A DNA stretch of 8,167 nt from Cellvibrionales bacterium UBA4495 (GCA_002388905.1 DGNJ01000093.1:28184-36350); one strand, 5' to 3'; shown: positions 1-6,379, counted from the stretch's first letter. Translations and numbers: made by a program. The notes: generated by a model not told the origin, from the letters alone.

Positions 1-1
1 C

Positions 2-652
2 GACCACATCTCGCCGGCCGGCGCCATAGACCCGGAGAGCCCCGCCGGCCGCTACCTGCGGGACAACGGTGTCGAACCCGGGGATTTCAATTCCTACGGC
101 TCGCGCCGGGGCAACCACGAGGTGATGGTGCGCGGCACCTTCGCCAACGTGCGCCTGAAAAACCAGCTCGCTCCCGGCACCGAGGGCTCCTGGACCACGC
201 ACTTCCCCAGCGGCGAGCAGATCAGCATCTTCGACGCCGCGGAAAAATACCGCGCCGCCGACACGCCACTGGTGGTTCTTGCCGGCAAGGAATACGGCAC
301 CGGCTCGTCCCGGGACTGGGCGGCCAAGGGGCCGGCCCTGCTCGGCGTAAGGGCTGTTATTGCCCAAAGCTACGAGCGGATCCACCGCTCCAATCTGGTG
401 GGCATGGGCATACTGCCCCTCCAGTTCGAGGACGGCGAATCCCCGGAGAGCCTGAAGCTCACCGGCGAGGAAACCTTTTCCATCCCCGCCGTGCAATCCG
501 GGCAGGAGCAGGTGGCCGTGAGCGCCAAGCGCGAGGACGGCAGCACCGTGGACTTCAAGGCAAAAATCCGTATCGATACCCCCAACGAGTTCCAGTACTT
601 CCAGAACGGGGGCATCCTGCACTATGTACTGCGCAAGCTCGCTTCCGCCTGA
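2..652 (+). CDS. acnA: Aconitate hydratase A, C-terminal part (5' end outside window)
   Basis: Aconitase interconverts citrate and isocitrate through cis-aconitate in the TCA cycle, in the cytoplasm, using a [4Fe-4S] cluster. The window opens inside the gene, in frame 2, and shows the last 216 residues, roughly a quarter of a protein that is about 890 residues in AcnA/IRP-type enzymes. This part is the swivelling domain 4. Visible family motifs, in fragment numbering, are DHISPAG at 1-7, [10 protein letters not shown] at 31-40, [17 protein letters not shown] at 95-111, whose Ser-Ser-Arg supplies substrate-binding residues, and [16 protein letters not shown] at 125-140. The frame ends in TGA at 650-652. 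The cluster-binding cysteines lie upstream of the window and cannot be checked. The match is to AcnA rather than AcnB, which has a different domain order. The next gene is convergent, 100 bases away. Confidence 0.97.
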   Translation, partial: DHISPAGAIDPESPAGRYLRDNGVEPGDFNSYGSRRGNHEVMVRGTFANVRLKNQLAPGTEGSWTTHFPSGEQISIFDAAEKYRAADTPLVVLAGKEYGTGSSRDWAAKGPALLGVRAVIAQSYERIHRSNLVGMGILPLQFEDGESPESLKLTGEETFSIPAVQSGQEQVAVSAKREDGSTVDFKAKIRIDTPNEFQYFQNGGILHYVLRKLASA

Positions 653-694
653 CGGTTGTCGGGAGTAAAGCCGGGAAATACCGGAAACGGCAAT

Positions 695-728
695 GGGGAC
701 CAGGCCGGCTGACGCCGGCCCGCTCCCC
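695..728. terminator. GC-rich hairpin between convergent genes, candidate bidirectional terminator
   Basis: A perfect 7-bp stem (GGCCGGC at 703-709, GCCGGCC at 714-720) closes a TGAC loop. It is extended by GGGGA at 695-699 pairing with TCCCC at 724-728, with an internal C-G pair and two mismatches between the two stems. It lies between the aconitase stop and the stop of the convergent YqfO-like gene, where a shared terminator is expected. Neither strand shows a run of T after the stem, so it is not a textbook intrinsic terminator. It may act with Rho, or only protect 3' ends. Confidence 0.45.
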
Positions 729-752
729 GGAGCCTCACCGTGTCACTGCCTG

Positions 753-1064
753 TTACAGATCCTCCAGGCGCCAGACATCGTAGGCCGGCTCTTCGTAGGG
801 ATGGGCTTTCTTGAGGGCCCCGATGGCGGTCCGGATCAGGGCATCCTCGCAGACCAGTTCCACCCGCAACTCCTGCACGGCTTCCACCTCCCCCTGGGTG
901 CCAACGAAGGGATCGCTGCCTTCCAGGGGGCGGAACTGGCCCTGCCCTTTCACCTGCCAGCAGCAGGAATCGTAGTCCCCGATCCTGCCGGCGCCGGTGG
1001 CGAAGACCGCCGCCTTGACTGTTTCGGCGTGATCCTCGGGCACATAGAAACAGAGTTTGTACAT
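753..1064 (-). CDS. YqfO/NIF3-like small protein (CutA/PII-like fold)
   Basis: This 103-residue protein matches the small stand-alone YqfO family, which corresponds to the CutA/PII-like domain inserted in larger Nif3-type proteins. Its biochemical role is not established; metal or small-ligand binding is a guess from the fold. Visible features are the N-terminal strand MYKLCFYVPEDH (1-12), GAGRIGDYDSCCWQ (24-37) with adjacent cysteines 34-35, GSDPFVG (49-55) and the ending HPYEEPAYDV (88-97), a hallmark of this family. No signal peptide or membrane segment is seen, so it should be cytoplasmic. The ATG at 1064 is chosen because it gives the family's normal length; the open frame runs on upstream only as a shadow inside cnoX. 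It lies 8 bases behind cnoX, and its TGAGG ribosome site (1071-1075) overlaps the cnoX stop, so the two are probably co-transcribed and translationally coupled. Confidence 0.86.
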   Translation of the reverse strand: MYKLCFYVPEDHAETVKAAVFATGAGRIGDYDSCCWQVKGQGQFRPLEGSDPFVGTQGEVEAVQELRVELVCEDALIRTAIGALKKAHPYEEPAYDVWRLEDL

Positions 1065-1072
1065 GGTCGGCC

Positions 1073-1930
1073 TCAGTACATCAGGTTGTAGAACTTGCGT
1101 TGGAATTCGGTGGCCAGGGGGTCCCCTTTGGCCAGCCCCTTGATGATGTCCAGGTACAGCCCCTTCGCGGCGCCGTCCCGGTAATCCCGGTCCCGCTCCA
1201 GGATCCCCAGCAGAAATTCCAGGGCCTCCTTGACCAAATTGTGCCGATGGCAGGCATTGGCCAGTTGGTAGAGGATATCCGGGTTTTCCGGCTGGGCCGC
1301 CAGCTTCTCTTCGAGGGCCCGGATTTCGTCGGGTTTCGCCGCCTCGCGACTCAATTCCAGTTGCCCCATCAATTGCTCGAACATGGCGTCCCGGTCTTTT
1401 TCCGGGACCCTGTCCAGTACCGCCTCGGCCTCGTCGGCCCGGTTCAGCTGGAGCCAGGTGTGCGCCAGGGCAAGGCCGATATCGCTTCGCCGCCGTGACT
1501 CCTCGTAGGCGCGGCGCAGTTCCGGGAGGGCACCGGCGTAGTCGCCGGCCTGGATTTTCTCCTGGGCCAGTTGCATAAGCCGGTCCCAGGGGTCGGGCAG
1601 ATGCTTGTCGATCAACTCCCGGATGGCAGTCTCCGGCTGTGCTCCCTGGAACGCATCCACCGGTTGCCCCTCGTTCATCACGACCACCGTGGGCAGGCTG
1701 CGCACGCCGAACTGGGCGGCTATCTGCTGGAATTCGTCGGCGTTGACCTTGGCCAGAAGGAAGGCCCCGTCGTAGGCGTCGGCCAGCTTTTCCAGAACGG
1801 GCATCAACGCTTTGCAGGGTGCGCACCAATCCGCCCAGAAATCGATCAGTACTGGGCGCTCGTAGGATTCGTCGATCAGGTACCGCTGGGCGTTTTCCCG
1901 GGTAATTTCAACCGTATTATTGCCAGACAT
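1073..1930 (-). CDS. cnoX: CnoX/YbbN chaperedoxin (thioredoxin domain plus TPR-like domain)
   Basis: The 285-residue protein has the size and architecture of CnoX (YbbN), a cytoplasmic holdase that protects proteins from oxidation and aggregation and passes substrates to GroEL. An N-terminal thioredoxin fold covers about residues 1-110, with FWADWCAPC at 31-39 (Cys36 and Cys39) and the cis-proline segment SLPT near 78-81. The rest is helical and TPR-like, rich in Leu, Ala and Glu, and ends in FQRKFYNLMY, resembling the conserved CnoX C-terminal end; in E. coli the C-terminal end contacts GroEL. E. coli CnoX has SQHC in place of this active site and lacks thioredoxin activity, so the intact CxxC here predicts a redox-active protein, as reported for some other proteobacteria. 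The ATG at 1930 matches the expected N-terminus; no strong Shine-Dalgarno precedes it. The YqfO-like gene follows directly. Confidence 0.95.
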   Translation of the reverse strand: MSGNNTVEITRENAQRYLIDESYERPVLIDFWADWCAPCKALMPVLEKLADAYDGAFLLAKVNADEFQQIAAQFGVRSLPTVVVMNEGQPVDAFQGAQPETAIRELIDKHLPDPWDRLMQLAQEKIQAGDYAGALPELRRAYEESRRRSDIGLALAHTWLQLNRADEAEAVLDRVPEKDRDAMFEQLMGQLELSREAAKPDEIRALEEKLAAQPENPDILYQLANACHRHNLVKEALEFLLGILERDRDYRDGAAKGLYLDIIKGLAKGDPLATEFQRKFYNLMY

Positions 1931-1959
1931 GGATCATGTGCTCGAGTGAGGAAACGCCT

Positions 1960-1987
1960 AACATAGCGGCAAACGGCGATTTTGCAA
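1960..1987 (-). promoter_or_regulatory. Candidate sigma70-type promoter for cnoX
   Basis: Read on the minus strand, TTGCAA (1982-1987) and TATGTT (1960-1965) are separated by 16 bases. Each box matches 4 of 6 consensus positions. Transcription would start near 1953, about 22 bases before the cnoX ATG. It sits just after the terminator of the PEBP gene, which is where cnoX needs its own promoter. This is a weak motif call by eye. Confidence 0.38.
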
Positions 1988-1993
1988 GGGGGA

Positions 1994-2027
1994 GCGAAAG
2001 GCCGGTCCGCGCACGAGCGGACCGGCC
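1994..2027 (-). terminator. Strong hairpin terminator of the PEBP gene
   Basis: A perfect 11-bp inverted repeat (GGCCGGTCCGC at 2000-2010, GCGGACCGGCC at 2017-2027) with a 6-base loop starts 11 bases after the PEBP stop on the minus strand. In that direction the stem is followed by TTTCGC (1994-1999), so the U-tract is short. Position and stem strength support transcription termination. It separates the PEBP gene from cnoX and argues that cnoX has its own promoter. Confidence 0.7.
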
Positions 2028-2037
2028 CCCAGGTGCT

Positions 2038-2514
2038 TCAGGCCCGGCGATAGGTACCCGTCAATCGGTTCATGGCGATCAGGTTGGGTTCCGACTGCTT
2101 GAGGAATTCGTTCAGGGTCAGGCCGGGCTTCAGGTCCAGTTCCCTGTCGAATGCCAGCACCCAGAAGAAATAGTGGTGAGTGCCGTGGCCCTCCGGGGGC
2201 ATGGGACCGCCGTAACCGCTGTTACCGAAATCGTTTACGCCGGCGGTGCCCTCGCCGGTACCTTCCGCAAGGGCTGAGGTGCTGCCGGGCAGGTTGTACA
2301 GCACCCAGTGCACGAAACCATAATTGCCATCCTTTACCAGTGGCGCGTCCGGATCGTGGCAGATCACCGCAAAGGATTTGGCCTCGTCCGGGGCATTGCT
2401 CCAGGCCAGTTGCGGCGATACATCGTCCCCCTCCCCGGTGAAACGGGTGGGGATCTCCCCGCCCGGGGCAAAGGCGTCACTGGTCAGTTGCATATCGGAT
2501 AGTGCAAATCCCAT
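2038..2514 (-). CDS. YbhB/YbcL family PEBP-like protein
   Basis: The product is a 158-residue phosphatidylethanolamine-binding-protein fold, the same length as E. coli YbhB. Bacterial members are often called Raf kinase inhibitor-like by homology to the eukaryotic family, but their cellular role is not settled. The anion-binding pocket motifs are present in order: DPDAP at 54-58, HWVLYNLP at 69-76 and GYGGPMPPEGHGTHHY at 100-115. No signal peptide is seen, so it is probably cytoplasmic, unlike periplasmic YbcL. The start at 2514 is fixed by AGGAGG at 2524-2529, nine bases ahead of the ATG. A perfect hairpin follows the gene. It lies 102 bases downstream of the BCCT transporter on the same strand, but has its own candidate promoter, so it may be a single-gene unit. 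No functional tie to its neighbours is evident. Confidence 0.95.
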   Translation of the reverse strand: MGFALSDMQLTSDAFAPGGEIPTRFTGEGDDVSPQLAWSNAPDEAKSFAVICHDPDAPLVKDGNYGFVHWVLYNLPGSTSALAEGTGEGTAGVNDFGNSGYGGPMPPEGHGTHHYFFWVLAFDRELDLKPGLTLNEFLKQSEPNLIAMNRLTGTYRRA

Positions 2515-2523
2515 GGATGTATT

Positions 2524-2529
2524 CCTCCT
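2524..2529 (-). promoter_or_regulatory. Consensus Shine-Dalgarno site of the PEBP gene
   Basis: AGGAGG on the minus strand, nine bases before the ATG at 2514. It is a full consensus site and fixes the start of the PEBP gene. Confidence 0.85.
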
Positions 2530-2554
2530 GTCTTGTCATCAAAATGCGCCGGGC

Positions 2555-2583
2555 ATTCTTGCACCGGGCGAACCGGGTTTCAA
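2555..2583 (-). promoter_or_regulatory. Candidate promoter of the PEBP gene
   Basis: On the minus strand TTGAAA (2578-2583, 5 of 6 consensus) is followed after 17 bases by AAGAAT (2555-2560, 4 of 6). Transcription would start near 2548 and give a leader of about 34 bases containing the AGGAGG site. The -10 box lacks its first T, so the call is moderate at best. No separate terminator of the upstream BCCT gene was seen in this 102-base gap. Confidence 0.35.
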
Positions 2584-2616
2584 ATTCCGGGGCACGAACC
2601 GCAAGTATAGACGGAA

Positions 2617-4248
2617 TCAACCGCTACCCCTGTCTTCTTCCCCGCGTTGCTCACCAGGATCATCGGGATCCTGCTGATTGACCACAGCGGTTCCCGCCAG
2701 CTCGGCGGTGAGCAGCCTCTCCAGGCCACGGCGCATGGCCCGTTCGCGCAACTCCGATTCCCGGCGTTCGTCCTGAAGGGAATGCAATAGCGCGGCTGCC
2801 ATGAATACCATCAGGATCATAAAGGGGAAGGCCGCGACGATGGAGAGCGTTTGCAGGGCCGCCAGTCCGCCACTCATCAACAGCACCGCCGCCACGAGAA
2901 CCTGGGTCACGCCCCAGGTGATGCGAATCCACCGCCGGGGGTTGAGGACGCCCTTGCCGGTGAACATGCCCAATACGAAGGTGGCCGAATTGGCGGAGGT
3001 AATAACAAACAGCACCACCAGCACCACGGTGAGAATGCCCGCCACTCCCGACCAGGGCAGTTGCGCGAGGGTGGCAAAGAGGGCCGAACTCAATTCCGCC
3101 AGCACCGCCTCGCTGATGGCCGCGCCCTCGAACATCTCGAAGTAGATGGCCGTTCCTCCGAAAGTGGCGAACCAGAGAATACTGAGGGCAACGGGAACGC
3201 CGATCACCCCGAAAATAAATTCGCGGATCGTACGCCCCCGGGAAATCCGGGCAATAAAACTGCCCACGAACGGCGCCCAGGACAGCCCCCAGGCCCAGTA
3301 GAAAATAGTCCAGCGCTCGACCCAGTCGCCGCCGGTATACGGCGTCATCACCAGGCTCATGCCGATGACATTGGAAAAATACTCACCCACCGCATTGGTC
3401 ATGGCAGCGGTAATGAAGTCCGTGGGCCCGGCAAAGAACACGAACAGTAAAAGCGCCGCGGCGAGAAGCATATTGAGGTCGCTAACGTAACGTACACCCC
3501 GCTCCAGGGGCGTGAGGGCACAGAGCAGGAACACGACGGCAATGCCCCCCAGGATGGCCAGCTGCGATTCGATGCCGAATTCCGTCCCCGCCACGGCGGC
3601 GAGACCGCTGTTCACCTGAATAACCCCCAGCCCCAGGGTGGTGGCGACCCCGAAGGTGGTGGACACCACCGCAAGGACATCGATGGCATGTCCCCAACCG
3701 CCGTCCACCCTGCTACCCAGACTGGCCCGGAAGGCCTCGCTGATGAGGCCGGCCCGGCCGCGGCGGAAGCGGACATAGGCGATGGCCAGGCCCACCACGG
3801 CAAAATTGCCCCACTGGTGAAAACCCCAGTGGAACAGGGAATAACGCAGCCCGAGACTGGCCGCTTCCGGTGTCTGCGGGGGCACCTGGCCAAGGGGCGG
3901 GGCCACGTAATGGCTCATGGGCTCCGCGACGCCCCAGAACACCAGTCCCACGCCCATCCCCGCGGAGAAGATCATCCCCAGCCAGGTGGGATAGGAGAAC
4001 TCCGGTTCCTCCCCCTCGTTGCCCAGGCGCAACTTGCCGTGATCGCTGATGGCGACGCCGACGCAAAAAACCAGGAAACCGGTGGTGATAAACAGGTACA
4101 GCCAGCCGAAATGGCGAGTAGTGAACTCCAGCACCTGCTCGGCCCGGAAAGCCAGTTGGTCGGGCAGAATGATTCCCGTTGCCACAAAGGCCAGCAGGAC
4201 GGTCAGCGATATATAAAATACCCAGCCGGGTGCTTGTTTTTCTTCCAT
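2617..4248 (-). CDS. BCCT-family betaine/choline/carnitine-type transporter
   Basis: This 543-residue inner-membrane protein belongs to the BCCT family of LeuT-fold carriers that import quaternary-ammonium or related osmolytes. About twelve hydrophobic segments are visible between residues 10 and 488, with a very short N-terminal tail and a charged C-terminal tail of about 55 residues. Family signatures are GMGVGLVFWGVAEP (97-110), LFHWGFHQWGNF (138-149) and WAWGLSWAPFVG followed by RISRGRTIREF (318-343). FVITS at 414-418 supplies the Phe/Thr/Ser pattern of the Na2 sodium site, which predicts sodium coupling. Compared with BetP from memory, the substrate-box residues Trp189 and Trp194 are kept (Trp141, Trp146), but Tyr197 is Phe149 and Trp374 is Gly321, so the substrate may not be glycine betaine. 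The start at 4248 is preceded by AGGGGG (4254-4259). It is divergent from the exporter operon. Substrate unknown. Confidence 0.96.
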   Translation of the reverse strand: MEEKQAPGWVFYISLTVLLAFVATGIILPDQLAFRAEQVLEFTTRHFGWLYLFITTGFLVFCVGVAISDHGKLRLGNEGEEPEFSYPTWLGMIFSAGMGVGLVFWGVAEPMSHYVAPPLGQVPPQTPEAASLGLRYSLFHWGFHQWGNFAVVGLAIAYVRFRRGRAGLISEAFRASLGSRVDGGWGHAIDVLAVVSTTFGVATTLGLGVIQVNSGLAAVAGTEFGIESQLAILGGIAVVFLLCALTPLERGVRYVSDLNMLLAAALLLFVFFAGPTDFITAAMTNAVGEYFSNVIGMSLVMTPYTGGDWVERWTIFYWAWGLSWAPFVGSFIARISRGRTIREFIFGVIGVPVALSILWFATFGGTAIYFEMFEGAAISEAVLAELSSALFATLAQLPWSGVAGILTVVLVVLFVITSANSATFVLGMFTGKGVLNPRRWIRITWGVTQVLVAAVLLMSGGLAALQTLSIVAAFPFMILMVFMAAALLHSLQDERRESELRERAMRRGLERLLTAELAGTAVVNQQDPDDPGEQRGEEDRGSG

Positions 4249-4290
4249 AGGCGCCCCCTACCCTCTGGTTCTGCGCATTCACGTCACTGC

Positions 4291-4330
4291 TATTTTGTCA
4301 GCGTCCTAACGACAACCTTCCCGCAAAATA
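4291..4330. promoter_or_regulatory. Nested inverted repeats in the divergent intergenic region, possible operator
   Basis: The 213-base gap between the BCCT gene and the exporter operon holds TATTTTG (4291-4297) matched by CAAAATA (4324-4330), and inside it TTGTC (4295-4299) matched by GACAA (4311-4315). These AT-richer arms stand out in a GC-rich background and lie 43-82 bases ahead of the BCCT start, where a regulator site would fit. I found no convincing -35/-10 pair for either gene in this gap. The arms are short and could be chance. Confidence 0.25.
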
Positions 4331-4425
4331 AGCCATTCCGGCAGACGACGCAAACAACAGTGTGCCGGCCGCTTGATTGAAGCAGCCCTTTCGCCAACAC
4401 TTGAGACTGTGACATGAGTCAACAC

Positions 4426-4438
4426 CGGGCTTGGCCCG
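4426..4438 (+). other. Small GC hairpin in the leader of the exporter operon
   Basis: CGGGC (4426-4430) and GCCCG (4434-4438) form a 5-bp stem with a TTG loop, 23 bases ahead of the adaptor start codon and 11 bases before its AAGGA ribosome site. An A-rich stretch follows, not a T-run, so it is not a terminator on this strand. It might influence mRNA stability or ribosome access. Confidence 0.3.
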
Positions 4439-4449
4439 ACATAAAGAAA

Positions 4450-4454
4450 AAGGA
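4450..4454 (+). promoter_or_regulatory. Ribosome binding site that decides the adaptor start
   Basis: AAGGA lies seven bases before the ATG at 4462. It favours this start over the in-frame ATG at 4414, and the shorter product begins directly with a lipoprotein signal peptide. Confidence 0.7.
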
Positions 4455-4461
4455 ATGCAAC

Positions 4462-5427
4462 ATGCCAGACCATGCGCGGCCGCTTTTCCTTGTATTGCTG
4501 AGTATCGTTATTGCCGGTTGTGGTGGCGACCAGCCGGTTGCCGTGGGCCAGACGGCCCGTGACCGGGTGGAGCTGACCAGCGAGGCTCCCGAGCCGATTG
4601 TCGAAATCCTCGTCGCGGAAGGCAGCCAGGTGTCGGCGGGCGACATCCTGCTGCGCCAACAGCCCGAACGTGTCGCTGCGCAACTGGCCCAGGCCCAGGG
4701 CGCCCGGGATCGGAGCGCCGCGCGCCTGGCCGAACTCAAACGCGGCCCGCGCAGAGAGCGTATCGAATCAACCCGGGCACGCCTGCAAGGCGCACAAAGC
4801 CGCCTGCAAAACGCAGCCGCGCAACTGGCCCGTACCGCCGAACTCGTCGACCGCAACCTTGCCACTGCCGCCGAACGGGATCGTGCCGTGGCGGAAAGGG
4901 ACAGCGCGCTGGCCGAAGTCAATTCGCTGCGCGCCGATCTCGAGGCGCTGCTCGAAGGGACCACCATCGAGGAACTGAGGCAGGCGGAAAGCGCCCTGGA
5001 CGAGAGCGAGGCCCGTGTCCGGGAATTGCGGGTAGTGATTGACAGGCTGAGCGTCACCGCCCCCCGTAGCGGCATCCTGGATGCCCTGCCCTTCCAGGAA
5101 GGCGAGCGGCCTCCGGCAGGCGCCACGGTGGCGGTTATGCTTGCCGGTCGGCCCTATGCCCGGGTCTATATACCGGAGCCCTACCGCGCCCGTTTGACGG
5201 CGGGTACCATCGTGCCGATCCGGGTGGACGGATTTCCCGAGCCTTTCCCGGGCCGGGTCCGGTTCGTCTCCGGGGATGCCGCCTTCACGCCCTTCTACGC
5301 CCTCACCGAGCACGACCGGTCGCGGCTGAGCTTTCTCGCCGAGATCGATTTCATCGATGTCGACGATCACAATTTTGCCACCGGCGTGCCGGTGCAGGTG
5401 AACCTGTCGGGAATCGATAATGAGTGA
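4462..5427 (+). CDS. HlyD/YbhG-like membrane-fusion lipoprotein of an ABC exporter
   Basis: The 321-residue product is the periplasmic adaptor that links an inner-membrane ABC pump to an outer-membrane channel. It begins with a lipoprotein signal: hydrophobic residues 8-18 end in the lipobox VIAGC, with Cys20 as the lipidation site. Residues 36-68 and about 195-228 (VTAPRSGILDALPF within it) are the two halves of a biotinyl-lipoyl domain. Between them, 69-194 is an Ala/Glu/Arg/Leu-rich coiled-coil hairpin, and the rest is a beta-barrel region including FTPFYALTEHDRSRLSFLAE (275-294), typical of YbhG-like adaptors. An upstream in-frame ATG at 4414 would put 16 polar residues before the signal peptide, so the start at 4462 is preferred. 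The last 8 bases overlap the ATPase gene. The +2 residue is Gly, which by the Lol rule would favour the outer membrane. Substrate unknown; the family handles lipophilic compounds and drugs. Confidence 0.92.
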   Translation: MPDHARPLFLVLLSIVIAGCGGDQPVAVGQTARDRVELTSEAPEPIVEILVAEGSQVSAGDILLRQQPERVAAQLAQAQGARDRSAARLAELKRGPRRERIESTRARLQGAQSRLQNAAAQLARTAELVDRNLATAAERDRAVAERDSALAEVNSLRADLEALLEGTTIEELRQAESALDESEARVRELRVVIDRLSVTAPRSGILDALPFQEGERPPAGATVAVMLAGRPYARVYIPEPYRARLTAGTIVPIRVDGFPEPFPGRVRFVSGDAAFTPFYALTEHDRSRLSFLAEIDFIDVDDHNFATGVPVQVNLSGIDNE

Positions 5428-6379
5428 GACACAGGGTGCAGTCGTCACCCGCGGCCTGACCCGGCGCTTTGGCGCCATCACCGCCGTTGACGATCTGGAC
5501 CTGGATATCAAGCGAGGCACCATATACGGCTTTCTGGGACCGAACGGTTCGGGCAAAACCACCGCCATCCGCATGCTCGCCGGCCTGCTCTCACCCAACG
5601 CCGGCGATATCCGCGTGCTGGGCCTGGCGATTCCCCGCCAGGTGGGAAAACTGAGGCACCGCATCGGCTACATGACCCAGCGCTTTTCCCTTTACGAGGA
5701 TCTCAGCGTTCGGGAAAACCTTGCTTTTATCGCGTCAATCCATACGGTGCCCCGCGACAGTGTCCGCCACCGGATCGAGGAACTGATCGATACCTACCAC
5801 CTGAGCGAACAGCGACACCAGCAGGCCGGCACCCTGAGCGGCGGTCAGCGCCAGCGGCTGGCACTGGCCGCCGCCACCCTGCACTATCCGGAACTGCTCT
5901 TTCTGGACGAGCCCACTTCCGCCGTTGACCCCGAGAGCCGGCGGGATTTCTGGGACAAGCTCTTCGATCTGGCCGAGGCCGGCACCACCATCCTGGTCTC
6001 CACCCATTACATGGACGAAGCGGAGCGCTGCCACGAACTGGCCATCCTCGATCGCGGCCGCCTGGCCGCCCAGGGAAAACCCCGAGGCATGATGGACGAT
6101 ATTCCCGCCCGGGTTGTGCAGGTAACCACATCCCGGCCCCGCCACGCCGCCAGGCGGCTAAAACAGGCGAAATCCGTGATCGGCGTGACCCAGGTGGGGG
6201 ATCTGCTCAGGGTCCAGGTGGACTTGGCCGAGGACGATCCCGCCGGCTGCGTCCAACGGGTCCTGTCGGAGTCAGGACTCGAGGGGGATTCCCGGGAAAT
6301 CCCGGCGAACCTCGAAGACGTTTTCGTCACCGTCACAGGTCGCGACAGGGCCACCGACAGGCAGGGGGAGCCGGCTTGA
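5420..6379 (+). CDS. ABC exporter ATP-binding protein (YbhF/CcmA-type)
   Basis: This 319-residue cytoplasmic ATPase powers the neighbouring ABC-2 permease. All nucleotide-binding motifs are present: Walker A GPNGSGKT at 40-47, Q-loop Gln87, signature LSGGQ at 139-143, Walker B LLFLDEP at 159-165, D-loop SAVD at 167-170 and the switch histidine in STHYMDEAE (His196). YGFLGPNG and SVRENL are typical of drug and lipid exporter ATPases of the CcmA/NodI/YbhF group. Residues from about 230 form the accessory C-terminal domain ending in NLEDVFVTVTG (298-308). It contains one nucleotide-binding domain, whereas E. coli YbhF and RbbA carry two, so it must act as a dimer. The ATG at 5420 lies inside the end of the adaptor gene (8-base overlap), and the stop overlaps the permease start, so translational coupling is likely. 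Confidence 0.96.
   Translation: MSETQGAVVTRGLTRRFGAITAVDDLDLDIKRGTIYGFLGPNGSGKTTAIRMLAGLLSPNAGDIRVLGLAIPRQVGKLRHRIGYMTQRFSLYEDLSVRENLAFIASIHTVPRDSVRHRIEELIDTYHLSEQRHQQAGTLSGGQRQRLALAAATLHYPELLFLDEPTSAVDPESRRDFWDKLFDLAEAGTTILVSTHYMDEAERCHELAILDRGRLAAQGKPRGMMDDIPARVVQVTTSRPRHAARRLKQAKSVIGVTQVGDLLRVQVDLAEDDPAGCVQRVLSESGLEGDSREIPANLEDVFVTVTGRDRATDRQGEPA
6363..6370 (+). promoter_or_regulatory. Ribosome binding site supporting a TTG start
   Basis: AGGGGGAG sits five bases before TTG at 6376, inside the end of the ATPase gene. The next in-frame ATG (6394) has no comparable site. This supports initiation at TTG. Confidence 0.65.

Noticed and set aside
1065..1829. Long upstream extension of the YqfO-like frame through cnoX
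   Set aside because: It is Gly/Arg/Pro-rich shadow sequence overlapping a well-supported gene; family similarity begins at the ATG at 1064.
2549..2591. Four CCGGG copies within 43 bases as a possible repeat array
   Set aside because: The spacing is irregular (15, 9 and 14 bases) and such short GC words are common in this background.
2604..2609. TATACT on the minus strand between the BCCT and PEBP genes as a -10 box
   Set aside because: No -35-like sequence lies 15-19 bases upstream, and the TTGATT nearby is only 5 bases away. The TTGAAA/AAGAAT pair fits better.
3688..4380. 230-codon + strand frame opposite the BCCT gene
   Set aside because: It is antisense to clear membrane-helix coding sequence, with no recognisable domain or ribosome site.
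4373..4429. TTGATT, TTGAAG and TTGAGA as -35 boxes of the exporter operon
   Set aside because: No -10-like sequence follows any of them at 16-18 bases.
4414..4461. Upstream start of the adaptor gene at 4414
   Set aside because: It would put 16 polar residues before the lipoprotein signal. The start at 4462 has its own AAGGA site, and the upstream stretch contains a leader hairpin.
4419..5126. 235-codon open frame on the minus strand inside the adaptor gene
   Set aside because: The product is a Ser/Arg/Ala-rich low-complexity protein, the expected antisense shadow of a GC-rich coiled-coil gene.
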